Position numbers and translations under genes: made by a program. A DNA stretch of 64,000 nucleotides from Paraspadella gotoi (lineage: Eukaryota; Chaetognatha). Positions 44,695 to 55,300 of this stretch are shown here, piece after piece. Position 1 is the first letter of the stretch, and each line of letters begins with the position of its first letter. Where the stretch lies: positions 4,026,502 through 4,090,501 of the forward strand of contig CM119269.1 of assembly GCA_051294375.1 (NCBI GenBank). Reading direction: 5' to 3'. A model generated the notes under the pieces. The model was not told the DNA's origin and did not search any database. It saw only the letters and a list, made by a program, of their open reading frames with translations.

Positions 44695-45215
44695 CCTAGA
44701 GGGAGGAAGAGGGGCGAGGAACGAACAGGAGGAAGAGGGGAGGAAGAGACAGGTAGGAAGAGAGGGACAGGTAAGAAGAGGGGAGGAAGAGAGGAGAAGA
44801 GGAATAGGATTTGGGGAGGAAGAGGGGGAGGATAAGAGGAGGAAAGAGGAGGAGGATTTGGGGAGGAAGAGGGGAGGAAGAGAGGAGAAGAGGAGGAGGA
44901 AAAAGAGAGGAAGAAGGGGGAGGAATAGGTGAGGAAGAGGGGAGAAGAAGGGGAGGAAAGACGTGGAGGTAGGAATAAGGGGAGGAATAGGGTGAGGGAA
45001 GAGAGGGAGTAAGAAGAGGGGGAGGAAAGAGAGGACAAGAGGAAGAGGATCTTGGGGAGAGAAGAGGGGGAGGAAGAGAGACGAGCAAGAAGGAGGAAGC
45101 GAGGAAAAAAGAGAGGAATGAGGCGGGAGGAATAGGGTGCAGGAAGTCGGAGGGGAAGGAAGAAAGGGGAGGCAAGACGTGGGAGGTAGAGGGGAGGAAA
45201 GGTGAAGAGGAGATA
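44695..45215 (+). repeat. GGAGGAAGAG-type purine minisatellite
   Basis: A 520-bp, almost entirely A/G strand is built from GGGGAGGAAGAG-like units with variable length. It gives long Pro/Ser/Leu frames on the reverse strand by composition only. Potential for triplex or G-rich secondary structure is an inference. Confidence 0.8.
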
Positions 45216-45930
45216 TGAGTAGTGAAGGGTACCATAAGGGGAAGGGAAGGACAGACGGAGAAAAGGGTGGCGTGCGAGAAGAAGGAGAGAGAATTAGTAT
45301 ATATAGAAAGAAGAGAGCTAGACAGAGAGACGAGAGAGATGAGCAGAAGAGATAGGAAGAAAGCAGAAGATGCACGAGAAGAGAGAGAGAGAGAGAGAGA
45401 AAGCTACAACATATACAGTTAAATAAAACCCACCCACACACAGACAAAAAAGAGGTAAAAAAAAGTAAACCTCGAGGTCGGCTTGGCCCCCAGCCACGGC
45501 CTCGAGATTTCGTTCGATAAAAATTATGCGATCGCAAACAAACCAAATCGCCCTGAGACGACGGAGCAGAGAGGAGATGGAGAGAGAAGATGAGAGAAGA
45601 GAGAGACGACGTCTGAGCAGCAGGCAGAGTTCGAAAGAGAGAGACGAGAGAGGAAACGATAAGAGAGAAGACCGAGAAGAAGCAGAGAGAAGAAGAGACA
45701 CGAAGGAGACGAGAAGCAGCAGCGACGACGAGGAATCTCTCTCTCTCTTTCTCTCTCTTTTGCTCATTGTTTTGAGAAGAAAGCGCAGATCGAATCGACC
45801 AAAAGTGAAAATAATCTCGAATCTCGTTTATTTAAATTAAAACAGAAAAAAGCCGCGATTGGGCTTACAAATCTGACTTTGTTTTAGTTTTTTTCTCAAA
45901 ACTAAGAGAAGAAACGAGACAGTTTTTTTT

Positions 45931-45961
<31 letters not shown>

Positions 45962-46490
45962 CTTCTCTCGTCTCTCTCATCTCTCTCTCTCTTTCTCTCT
46001 CCTCCCAAAAGCCATTTTAAAATTCGTCACGAGTTGGTGAATTTCTCGTACGGAAGGCAAAACGATTCGTGAGAAATTGGACTTTCAAACATTCCGGCTT
46101 ATTTACCCCTTGGGTGTATTTACTTCCCTGGTTTGTTTACTTTTTCGCTTCACCTTTGAAGTGTAAACTAACTTCCTCATCTTTGACTAGAGTCCTGACT
46201 TCATAGTGGATAAAACCTTATAGGTGGAATCGTTAATTTGTCATAGTAATAATTTAAAATCTAAAATGTCAAATCTACCATTAAGAATTAATGCAGGGTC
46301 TCGATATAACATCCTTATACAATCTAAGCTTTTTTCCAATGGAATAACAAAGTAACACGTTTGTATTTTTGAGTTTTTCGGTTATTTTTAACATGTCGCA
46401 GTTTTGGTCTTTCATCAGTCAGTTCGGAGAAATTAGAACAGCCGCTTCTTGCATGAGCGACGCTGTGACTGACTTATTTTCTGCATAAGG
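45216..46490. other. Purine-rich to AT-rich non-coding stretch
   Basis: GA-rich to 45740 with low-complexity Arg/Glu frames, then (CTTT)n/(CT)n at 45925-46005, then AT-rich. No splice-bordered exon recognised. Confidence 0.5.
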
Positions 46491-46491
46491 A

Positions 46492-47040
<549 letters not shown>

Positions 47041-47298
47041 TCTTGCGCCGCATTACCTTTCTTTTTACTTATCATTAAAAACAAAAGGCGGCGCCAGTAG
47101 TCGCTTAGATTTGATTTTCAACAAATGAGCAACAATCTATAGGCAAGTTATAAGCGTTTTTAACGTAAGAGGGACAGACCGACGGTCAGACATACCAACG
47201 GACAAACGGACCGACGGACAGACCGACCAACCGATGGACCGACCGACCAAAAAGTGACTTATAGAGTTGCTCCGCGAGTACTCGCAGTACAACTAAAA
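47041..47298 (+). mobile_element. Dispersed repeat with palindromic 3' end, copy B
   Basis: The longest copy has left end TTGCGCCGCATTAC, internal GGCGGCGCCAGTAGTCG and TTAGATTTGA, a GACCGACGG-type tract and ACTTATAGAGTTGCTCC. The closing palindrome is GTTGCTCCGCGAGTACTCGC followed by AGTACAACTAAAAA. No open frame. Confidence 0.65.
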
Positions 47299-47623
47299 AT
47301 GATATAGTTTCTCTTGGGGAAGTTGGGAGTTCTTTGAAAGTTCAATCGAAAATGTTTTATTATGAGGGAAAACTCTTTCTTTCCAATTACCAAATATAAT
47401 CTGAATGAATAAATGAATAAAACGTTACAATAAATTTAAATAGAATATAAATAATTCCACTTTATCTTCTCTAATCTCTTCTAAACCATTTCCACGCCAA
47501 CATAAAAAAGCAAAAAGCAAAAAATGCTTTTCTCGACCTCAAACAATAAAAAAAAGCACTCGAGGAAAGAGTAAAGGAAGCTCCTTCGGTCTTGACGAGG
47601 AACATAAACGGCAAATGGGTAAG

Positions 47624-47628
<5 letters not shown>

Positions 47629-47667
<39 letters not shown>

Positions 47668-47693
47668 CGAGAGAGAGAGAGAGAGAGAGAGAC
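47629..47693 (+). repeat. (GA)n microsatellite
   Basis: GA tract with two GC interruptions, 240 bp from the doublecortin exon at 47933. Confidence 0.9.
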
Positions 47694-47932
47694 ATATTAC
47701 TTCTAAAGCCTCTCCTTTCACGACCCCAAAGCTTTCCTTTCCTCACTTGATCAGTGTTTACAACTTTTAAGATTGAAGAATCGTCACCAGCCAATAATCA
47801 ATAGGAAAAAGTAAAAGAAAAAAAAAACTAAAAAATAATTAGAAATAATTTTTCTAGATAGCATCTTCCAATCTTCCACGCCCCACCCCTTCCACCATCC
47901 ACTATCCACCCCCTATCCATCCCCTAACCCAC

Positions 47933-48125
47933 CTTTCGATGCCTGGCGCTCGCCACCACGGTCGACTTGAACCGGAAGTTGATGAGATATTCTTCATTTC
48001 TCTTAGGGGGCGGGTGGGGGCGGTGGCGGGGGGCACGCCCCGCGTTTGGCCCCGCTGTCGTCATGTAGGGAAGCTTTTTAAATCGCTCCGGTCCTGCGGC
48101 CACGTAGGTTCTTCCGCTTTTGATG
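47933..48125 (-). CDS. Doublecortin domain, C-terminal exon with linker
   Basis: On the minus strand, acceptor TTTTACCGTCAG and donor GTGGGT border 193 bp. The frame reads IKSGRTYVAAGPERFKKLPY, then MTTAGPN and a Pro/Arg/His-rich linker ending FKSTVVASARHRK. S-G-x-x-Y-V-A-A-G-x-E-x-F-K-K-L-x-Y is the conserved C-terminal part of a DCX domain. The one-base start phase accepts the two bases left by 48724-48872, though about 20 residues (the xAVxxLYTxxG strand) are missing between them. Such domains bind microtubules and tubulin, often in cilia. Confidence 0.65.
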
Positions 48126-48723
48126 CTGACGGTAAAACAAAGTTAACTTAAAAAAGTTTAAAAAGTTATTATTTTTTTAAATGATATTTTTATTGTTTTG
48201 GTCGTCGCGATATTTAGTAGTTATTTATGTAGTTATTATTCGAACAATTCATACTGAGACGAACTTTATACAATTTCTGAAAAGTTGAATTATTGAATTA
48301 TTTCGTAGGAATGGGTTTGACTTGCGAAAGAAATGGGTGAAAAAAGAATCGTAGGTTTGGCTCACCTCCCACGCCTCTCTCTCTCTCTCTCTCTCTCTCT
48401 CACTAAATTTATTCAATTCAAAGAACGCGAGTGGGTAATTCAATCATTCGTCAATCCATTCATTCTTTCATTCATTCATTAACTCATCTATTCATCCTTT
48501 CATTCATTCAATTCATCATTCATTCATTCATTCATTATTCATTCATTCATCATTCATTCATTCATTCAATTCATTCATTCATTCATCATCCATCCATCCA
48601 TCTCATTTATTCATTCATTCTTTCACATCATTCATTCATTAATTAATTCGTCCATTCATTCATTCATTTATTCATTCATTCATGCCATTCATTCATTCTT
48701 TCATTAATTCATTCATGCCTCAC
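48126..48723 (+). repeat. Intron with (ATTC)n repeat
   Basis: (CT)n at 48375-48402 and a long imperfect TTCA/ATTC tetranucleotide array at 48445-48712. A short DCX exon may be hidden or lost here. Confidence 0.8.
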
Positions 48724-48872
48724 CGGTGTTGAGAACGATCTTTGCTTGAGACTAAGTCTAGGACGTGATCCAATCCTATATCGAGTTGTCGTCGGTGAAG
48801 AGAAACTGTTGAGCGGCCAGAAGTTCGTTTCGCGTTTGTGAAGACGAAGATGCGAAAAGTCTCCGACGAAAC
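48724..48872 (-). CDS. Doublecortin domain, N-terminal exon
   Basis: On the minus strand, acceptor ATCAACGTTTAG and donor GTGAGG border 49 codons plus two bases. The frame reads VSSETFRIFVFTNAKRTSGR, then STVSLHRRQLDIGLDHVLDL and VSSKDRSQH. A beta strand (FRIFVFTN in place of the usual RNGD), a basic turn, a second strand and the helix W/L-D-H-V-L-x-x-V are the first half of a DCX domain, close in layout to the second domain of DCDC2-type proteins. RNGD is replaced by TNAK, as happens in second DCX domains. Confidence 0.6.
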
Positions 48873-48885
48873 CTAAACGTTGATA

Positions 48886-48955
48886 GTTTTATTATTATTA
48901 TTGATATTAATATTATTATTAATTATTATTATTATTATTATTATTATTGGTGTTG
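48886..48955 (+). repeat. (ATT)n microsatellite
   Basis: ATT trinucleotide repeat followed by a GTT-rich stretch to 49110, intronic to the doublecortin gene. Confidence 0.85.
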
Positions 48956-49334
48956 TTGTGGTATTGTAGTGGTTGTTAGTGTAGTTTGTGTTGTTGTTAT
49001 TGTCGTGTGTATGTTGTTGTTTGGCGTCGTCTTCGTTTTTAATCACGGTAGATGTTCTCGTCGTTATCCTTGTTGTCGTAGTCGTCATCGTTGTTGTCTT
49101 GTTTTCGTTGTCAAGCGTCTTGCCAATGTCCGCCGGGTGATGATAAACAGAGACTCAAGAAAATTTCGGAAAATTGAAAACCGTCGCCATGACGACGAGT
49201 AATAAATATCAGACCTTAGTTCGTTTCTGGAAAAAAAAAAAGATGACGAAAGCGAGCAGTTTGAAAGTTAAAATCTTCTGCCTATTTTTCCAAACTCTCT
49301 CATAGTTTTCGACCCTTGCCTCTGGTTCTTAGTT

Positions 49335-49374
49335 TCTTTCTCTCTCTCTCCCTCTTCCTCTCTCTCTCTCTCTC

Positions 49375-49414
<40 letters not shown>

Positions 49415-49508
49415 ATCTTTCTTTCTTTCCTTTCTTTCTTTCTTTCTTTCTTTCTTTATCTTATCTTTCTTTCTTTCTTTCTTATCCTTTCTTTCTCTCT
49501 CTCTCTTA
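49335..49508 (+). repeat. (CT)n and (CTTT)n tract
   Basis: Pyrimidine dinucleotides at 49335-49415 pass into CTTT tetranucleotides to 49508. Confidence 0.9.
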
Positions 49509-49557
49509 CTCCAAACAGATTCGATGAACTCACTTCCACGATTCCGTAGGGACTTAC

Positions 49558-49612
49558 GAGAATTCCGATTTATGCCAAGTTTTCCCCGAACCATCTTCCA
49601 GAAAGACTTGCT
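49558..49612 (-). CDS. Small candidate exon of the doublecortin gene
   Basis: On the minus strand, acceptor TATCGGTTGGTAG and strong donor GTAAGT border 55 bp. In phase with the preceding exon (49821-49985, one base left over) it reads EQVFLEDGSGKTWHKSEF. The acidic and polar linker-like content and phase agreement support it. Its end phase does not fit 48724 directly, so another small exon would be needed. Confidence 0.35.
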
Positions 49613-49820
49613 CTACCAACCGATAACTTTCTTTACTTCAGTTGCTTTAATACTTACCTTATTATGATTTAGAAAACCGCATCACGGCAGAACGCGAAAA
49701 TTATTCAGGATCAACAACAATGACCAAAAAATAATAGTAATAAAACTATTAATAATTAACGAATATCCCCCACGATTTGAAAGGACCTTCCTCTTTCCAC
49801 GACTCCTTTACCCCGCTCAC

Positions 49821-49985
49821 CCCTGTGCTCCGATCTTGGACTCGTGTTCCAAACGCCCTGCATGATCCCGTACTGGACTTTCTTGAATTTCTCTCCTCCG
49901 CCGGCGACGTAGTATTCCCCCTTACAGAGTTCATAGACATCGGTTACTTGGCCGCCGTCCATTCGGTACAGTTTCTTGACCGCGC
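49821..49985 (-). CDS. Doublecortin domain, C-terminal half (domain 1)
   Basis: On the minus strand, from TCAATTCCCAG to donor GTGAGC (phase 1 to 1), the frame reads AVKKLYRMDGGQVTDVYELC, then KGEYYVAGGGEKFKKVQYGI and a linker MQGVWNTSPRSEHR. A-V-x-x-L-Y-x-x-x-G-x-x-V, E-L-x-x-G-x-Y-Y-V-A-G-G-x-E-x-F-K-K is a textbook second half of a DCX domain. It lies upstream of the second domain on this strand. The missing first half should follow the start exon now found at 41348. This is the clearest domain call in the window. Confidence 0.75.
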
Positions 49986-50097
49986 CTGGGAATTGATTGA
50001 TTGACTGATTGATTGATTGGTGTGCTTTGATTTGTAACATTTTTCAGTCATTAATCTTCTTTATTTAATACTCTCTCATCTCTCTCTCTCTCTTCCA

Positions 50098-50099
<2 letters not shown>

Positions 50100-50172
<73 letters not shown>
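50100..50172 (+). repeat. (CT)n microsatellite
   Basis: Nearly perfect CT dinucleotide run of about 70 bp. Confidence 0.95.
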
Positions 50173-51560
50173 CTCTCTCTCTCATCTCAACAGTCCGTGG
50201 TGAATCGTGACAAATTTTATCTTTTCCATCTTCGAAGGCGTCACTTCCGATCCAATAAATGAAAGTCGTTTGGACTTCACCTTTCTCCTTCAACCTTATT
50301 GGATGAACTTACCCATAACTCACTCATCAGCCTCATCAAATATTCGATGGCATTCATCGAACCAAAAACCTCATTGCTCCAATTGATCATCTCTTTATTT
50401 CTTTTTTTTTTTAATTTTTTTTTCTTTTTTTGCATTGGCTGCAGCCTCGTACCAAAAATCCTTACCGTCGCCATTGCCCCTCTATTTTGATGCTCAATTA
50501 CTTTCTTTTTTTTTTTCGTTAACTTTTTTCTCCCTAGTTTTAATGTCTTTTCTTTGCTTCGCGTTAACATTGTTTCTCGTTCTTTGCTGCTACACGCATA
50601 GACAACGGACTGAAAACATTTATTAATGCGCGGAATGTTACATTCTCAGCGCGAGAAAATTGTAAAGATAATTAATCAAATTGGGAAAGCGATTTTTTTA
50701 AAAAATTTCTTTGTTTCTCCCAAGGCAAAGGGAAGGCAGGCAAAGGAGAGGAAATCAATCGAAACTTTACAACGGGTTGAAAAGCTGCGTAGCTGCAGCC
50801 ACGGCCTCCGCCGCCTCCGCCTCCGCCTCCGCCCCGACCCGCCACCCGGCGGTACTACTCCTTCCACCTCTCCCGGAATTTCCAAGAGGCTTTTAGTCTC
50901 AGGGCTTTTGCCTTTCAATTTACCAAATCTTATTTCCTTAAAGTTTTTCCTCGCCCTTTGTTCGCTCTCTAGTTAACAGTAACATACATTTATTTTCTTT
51001 TTTTGGGGGCAAATTTCCTATTTAATATTTTACTTAGTTTCACATTTAATACTTTTCCGTTCTTACTTTTTTCCCGTTCCTTATAGTTAAGTAATTTCAT
51101 TATTTTATAATGAATTATAATGGAATATAATTCTATTTAAACTTTAAATACTTTACTTACTTGCTTAGTTAAACATTTAGTTTTATCTCGATTTATTCTT
51201 TTTATCGCCTCTGACTCTTAACGATTCCGCGTTTTAATTATTCCGATCTGCGGAGGAAAAAGAAAAAAAAAAAGGGGATAAAAAGGAAGGATAAAAATAG
51301 AAAGGCTGAAATTATCTCAAGCGAACCTCCCTATTCTTTTTAGGCAAGTTTTCTTTTTTCCCTCTAACCAGCTTTGCTTTACATATTTTCGTCCCTTTTC
51401 TATCTAAACTCTCGGATGCGTTAGGGGACCAAAATCAGTACGCAAAATCAGTGACCAGCTCGCGCTTATTCTTTTAAGAGTTTTCTCCTTTCTTTCTCTT
51501 TTACTCTCACTGTTTTCTTTTTAGACGTGAAAAAAGGACCTTTTTACGACTTTTTCTTTC
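50173..51560. other. Stretch with no convincing exon
   Basis: AT-rich DNA. A minus-strand frame ending at a good donor (ELW then GTAAGT, about 50323-50410, reading EMINWSNEVFGSMNAIEYLM) lacks matching phase with 49985. A GCCTCC repeat at 50800-50835 gives Arg-rich frames. Otherwise nothing recognised. Confidence 0.4.
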
Positions 51561-51566
51561 CTTTTT

Positions 51567-51658
<92 letters not shown>

Positions 51659-51662
51659 TTTC
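51561..51662 (+). repeat. (CTTT)n microsatellite
   Basis: About 25 nearly perfect CTTT units. Confidence 0.95.
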
Positions 51663-52473
51663 TTTTTCTTTCTTTCCCTCACCTTAGGCTGAGCGTAGAA
51701 AGAGAGTTCCTCTTTCTTTCCATCCTTATCGTCTCCGTGATTATCGTCGCCATTATCGTCGTCGTCGGCGACGCCCCCCCTTCTACTCTCCTCGATTTCC
51801 TTTCTCGTTTCTTTCTCGTTTTCTTGTTTCTTCGATCTCGATGTTTCGTCTTTGTTGTGATGATTCCTCGTGTCTTTTGTTTCTTTGTCTTCGGCTTCGT
51901 ACCTCGGTTTTTCCTTCTCCCTCTGTCGGTCGTCTGGTAAATTAAATAGAAATTAATAATATTATTTATTTTTTATTTTTTATCTTTAAAAAAAGTTTTA
52001 ATTTAAAATCGATTTTTAAATCTAATTTAAGATGATTATTCGGCTAATTAAAAAAAAACAAAAAAACATTTCAATAAGCACATTGAGAAAATTGATGATT
52101 TAGGTCACATTCATATCAAGTTCTTATTTTCCTTACTTTTCCCATTCTACAATTTCTTTCCAATCTATTTTGAGGCAAATGATAAATGATTTCTCCGAAA
52201 ATAATTTTCAATAAAAAAGTTAATTTAGACTTAATAGCAGCCATCAGATATTTTTTTCGCTTTTGAACCGTGTTTAATATTAAACTGATTCAATCTTCAA
52301 AGAAATTTAAGCATAAAAGGATTTGAATGAAAAGAAGATTAGCATTACAAATTAAACATGTGAAATTGCCTGTAAACTTTAGCCAAAAAGGCGCTTTCGC
52401 AAAAGAAAAACACATGAAACTCAAAGGCTTAAAAATACAAATTATTTTCATTGATAATTCTCATATTTCTCAC
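51663..52473. other. AT-rich non-coding DNA
   Basis: GTC/ATC-rich at 51720-51775, then AT-rich. No exon recognised. Confidence 0.45.
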
Positions 52474-52577
52474 CAGAGGGCGATTTTTTGTCATCAACGG
52501 AGCGCTGGTCTTTTGTTTTTTGTCGATCGTGAATCGCGTTGGGTCGAGGCCGGGGCGCGCGGGACCCTTTGCCGTTC
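52474..52577 (-). CDS. Polar tail exon of the doublecortin-type gene
   Basis: On the minus strand, acceptor TTTTAATCAG and donor GTGAGA border 104 bp (phase 2 to 1) reading NGKGSRAPRPRPNAIHDRQK then TKDQRSVDDKKSPSG. It is basic and disordered. The split Arg codon with 52680 joins exactly. It is the last exon of the chain 55300-52474; no stop is seen, so the gene continues elsewhere. Confidence 0.55.
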
Positions 52578-52679
52578 CTGATTAAAAGAATTTCAAATTC
52601 ATATAAATAATTATTAAATAATTAAAATAAAAGAGCTAAATAAATGAGACTGATCAGATCCCCCCCTCCTTTCAATCAC

Positions 52680-52863
52680 CTGTTGCTGGGGAGGGATGGG
52701 ACTGATTGATTGGATCGATTGGATTTTTCGCTCCTCTGATCTGAGTGGTCGGAACTTCCTCGATCGCTGGGATTTCGCGAGCGAATCACGTTTCGAGAAT
52801 TAAACCCACGCCTTTCTTGCTTCGAAGATTGGCCGATAGGGGGCAGGTTGAATCCCGAAGCGC
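52680..52863 (-). CDS. Ser/Arg/Asn-rich tail exon
   Basis: On the minus strand, acceptor CTCTCTCCAG and donor GTGATT border 184 bp (phase 1 to 2). The frame reads ASGFNLPPIGQSSKQERRGF, then a Ser/Arg/Asp/Asn-rich run ending SVPSLPSN. No domain; intrinsically disordered. Phase matches 52577. The 5' phase does not match 53403 (phase 0 end), so one exon is missing between them, perhaps in the (CT)n region. Confidence 0.55.
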
Positions 52864-53008
52864 CTGGAGAGAGAGAGGAAAAAGATCCGTAATACGTTTT
52901 TTTTTCTTAAAAACAATCGTGAGAGGGGATTAAGTAAGTCTCTCTCTCAGGAGAGATTCTGTTTACCTCGTCTCCCGTTTAGTACGAGGCCTTCGTTAAT
53001 CCCCGTTT

Positions 53009-53208
<200 letters not shown>

Positions 53209-53402
53209 TTTTTGTCCGTTAATCGGTTTTTTTTTCGTCATGGCCGTTTCCTTTTTTGCGAGAGAAAAAAAAACAGTAAAAAATATGCGATTATAACTTC
53301 TATTCACTTTTTAAAACAAAAGACCGAATAAAATTTAAAAAAAAATTTAAAAAACAAAAAAAACAAAACGAGAACAAATCAAATTGATAAAAATAAATTA
53401 AC

Positions 53403-53489
53403 CTTTGAATAAAAAACGCCGTTGGAATCGTTGGAAGGTCCGTTGTGAAGAAGGAAGTCGTCGGGGTCGGAACGTGATTCGATTTTTTC
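53403..53489 (-). CDS. Tail exon
   Basis: On the minus strand, from TTTTCGATTCAG to donor GTTAAT, 29 codons in phase 0 read EKIESRSDPDDFLLHNGPSN then DSNGVFYSK. Joins 54365 (phase 0 end) without shift. Polar, no domain. Confidence 0.5.
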
Positions 53490-54067
53490 CTGAATCGAAA
53501 ATGAATCGATGAATCGAGGAAGATGAATCGAAGAATGAAGAAAGATGAATCGAAAATGAATCGAACGAATTAACAATTGGCTGAATGGGTAAAAGAGCAG
53601 ATTGATCAATGAATTAATTAACTGAGGAGTTTTAAAACAGTTGTACATAAAAAACAGGGAGAGGGAACACACACACAAAAAAAAGGAAAAGAAAAAGAAA
53701 CTGCCTCACAAATTATTAGCAAAACGAAAGAAAAAAAAACCGTTAAAAAAAGGAGTTCCGTTCTAAGGAAAAAAGGAATAAACTAAGGAAAGGAAGGGAC
53801 GGTTTGAAATTCCAATGAAAGTGAAAACGTTTAGAAAATGAAGGCGAATTGAAAATTCCCTTCCCACGTTCCCTGTAAAGACGGCGTTCCCTAGCGACGT
53901 GATGAAAGAAAGAAATGTGAGGAGGAAGGGAGGAGAGGAAAAGAGGCAGGGGGGAGTGTGGGAGGTAGAAGGGGGCAGGTAAGGTAAGGGGGAGGGGGCG
54001 GAAGAGAGGGGAGGTAGGGGAGGAATATGGCAAGAGGAAAGTTGGCGGTCAATTGGGGCGAACAAAA

Positions 54068-54102
<35 letters not shown>

Positions 54103-54364
54103 TTATTATTTTTTTAATATCTTTATTTTATTTTTATTTATTTATTTATATAATTTATTCATTTTAAATTAGTGGCTAGAATGCCACGCTAGATAAACGG
54201 GATCGTTTGTTTGGGCAATTTGTATTCATTTCATATTTTCCCCCTATAACCGAAAACTTTAAAAAACATTTGGGTCGTTTTGAGCTCCGCTATTATCGAG
54301 GTCGCCCATAGCAATTTCTCCTCGTAAACACGGAAACTGACCAGTTTGATCGTCTCGTTTTTAC
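53490..54364. repeat. Intron with ATCG-, GGAGG- and ATTG-type repeats
   Basis: Imperfect ATGAATCGA repeats at 53500-53570, a purine-rich GGAGGTAGGGG stretch at 53920-54040 and (GATT)n at 54068-54104. The reverse-strand Pro/Ser/Leu frames at 53750-54060 are composition effects. Confidence 0.6.
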
Positions 54365-54507
54365 CTTAACGACCGGAGGGTCGTAACCGTATTCCAAGTT
54401 GGACGCCATTGGAATTTCTAGACCAGAATACGAAGGGATGGAATCGAGCACCGATGAACCCGATTGGCTGGGCTGAGCTCCTTGGACTAACGTAGGGTCA
54501 GTTTCTC
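54365..54507 (-). CDS. GAQP-motif exon, long form
   Basis: On the minus strand, from AATCAACAG to donor GTAAAA (phase 1 to 0) the exon reads ETDPTLVQGAQPSQSGSSVL, then DSIPSYSGLEIPMASNLEYG and YDPPVVK. The first part, T-D-P-T-x-V-Q-G-A-Q-P-x-Q, is repeated in the next exon upstream (54608). Disordered linker character. Both borders agree in phase with neighbours. Confidence 0.55.
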
Positions 54508-54607
54508 CTGTTGATTAAAATCATAAAATATAAAATAGATTAGAATACATCGATCTGATGGAAGTAGTACTAATTCGAGAGCTGTAAGGATTTTTTTTTT
54601 CACGAAC

Positions 54608-54655
54608 CTAATTGGTTGGGCTGAGCTCCTTCGATTGACGTCGGCTCAGTTTGTC
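54608..54655 (-). CDS. GAQP-motif exon, short form
   Basis: A 48-bp exon (phase 1 to 1) between AATCAACAG and GTTCGT reads QTEPTSIEGAQPNQL. It is clearly a duplicate of the start of 54365 (T-x-P-T-x-x-x-GAQP-x-Q), including the acceptor sequence. Phases on both sides fit. Confidence 0.5.
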   Translation of the reverse strand, partial: DKLSRRQSKELSPTN

Positions 54656-55168
54656 CTGTTGATTAAAATTCTAAACTACTAATCAAATAATGATTTATAT
54701 TGTACGTACTTCACGATCTGAGGAAAATTTGTTTTCATAATCTAGTACTATTCTTCAGAACCTTTCATTAATAAAAACAAATTCGTTTTTGTTTTTCAAC
54801 CAGGAAAGTCAATTTGTTAGGCTTTTTGCTTTCTTTTCGTGCCATTGAATTTCCACATGATCACGTGACTATTTAAATTGTATACACGTTTTAAAAATAC
54901 CATATTCTACATACAACCGTCTCTATAATTGGATTCAACGATTATTTATATTATTTTAGCCTGTTCCATGTTAAATAATATGGATTGCTTGTGAACCCCT
55001 GTGCGTGGAGTACATCATACCAACTGGCGTAGGGGCAGCGGATTGCGGATTCTCAGCGACCGCCTCCTGTCACTGGCGTTTTAGTTACATTTAAGCCGGA
55101 ACCGGGATAACCAGAGATTAATCTTTCATCCCAATCTCACTGACAAATAAGAACGGTCGCGCCATCAC

Positions 55169-55300
55169 CTGCTCTCTTCTTCATCTCATCCCTCCACTTG
55201 AAGTAAGCGCTCAGATTGAGAAACGGATTTTTCATTCCCCGATTTTCGAATCGCTTCTTCAGCTTCTGAAGGCGCAGGGCGTTGGAAGTAGACGTCGATT
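55169..55300 (-). CDS. Basic helical exon, Leu/Lys/Arg-rich
   Basis: On the minus strand, up to donor GTGATG, the frame reads STSTSNALRLQKLKKRFENR then GMKNPFLNLSAYFKWRDEMK and KRA. Aromatic residues and Leu/Lys heptads suggest a helix or short globular segment. The donor and its phase match 54655. The right border at CCATCAG is the best available acceptor but weak, so the 5' edge is uncertain. Confidence 0.5.

Noticed and set aside
44601-45546. Reverse-strand 309-codon Pro/Ser/Leu frame
   Set aside because: It is the translation of the GGAGGAAGAG purine repeat; no coding signature.
48440-48712. Regularly spaced repeats that could suggest a CRISPR-like array
   Set aside because: They are simple ATTC tetranucleotides without constant-length spacers, and the window is eukaryotic.
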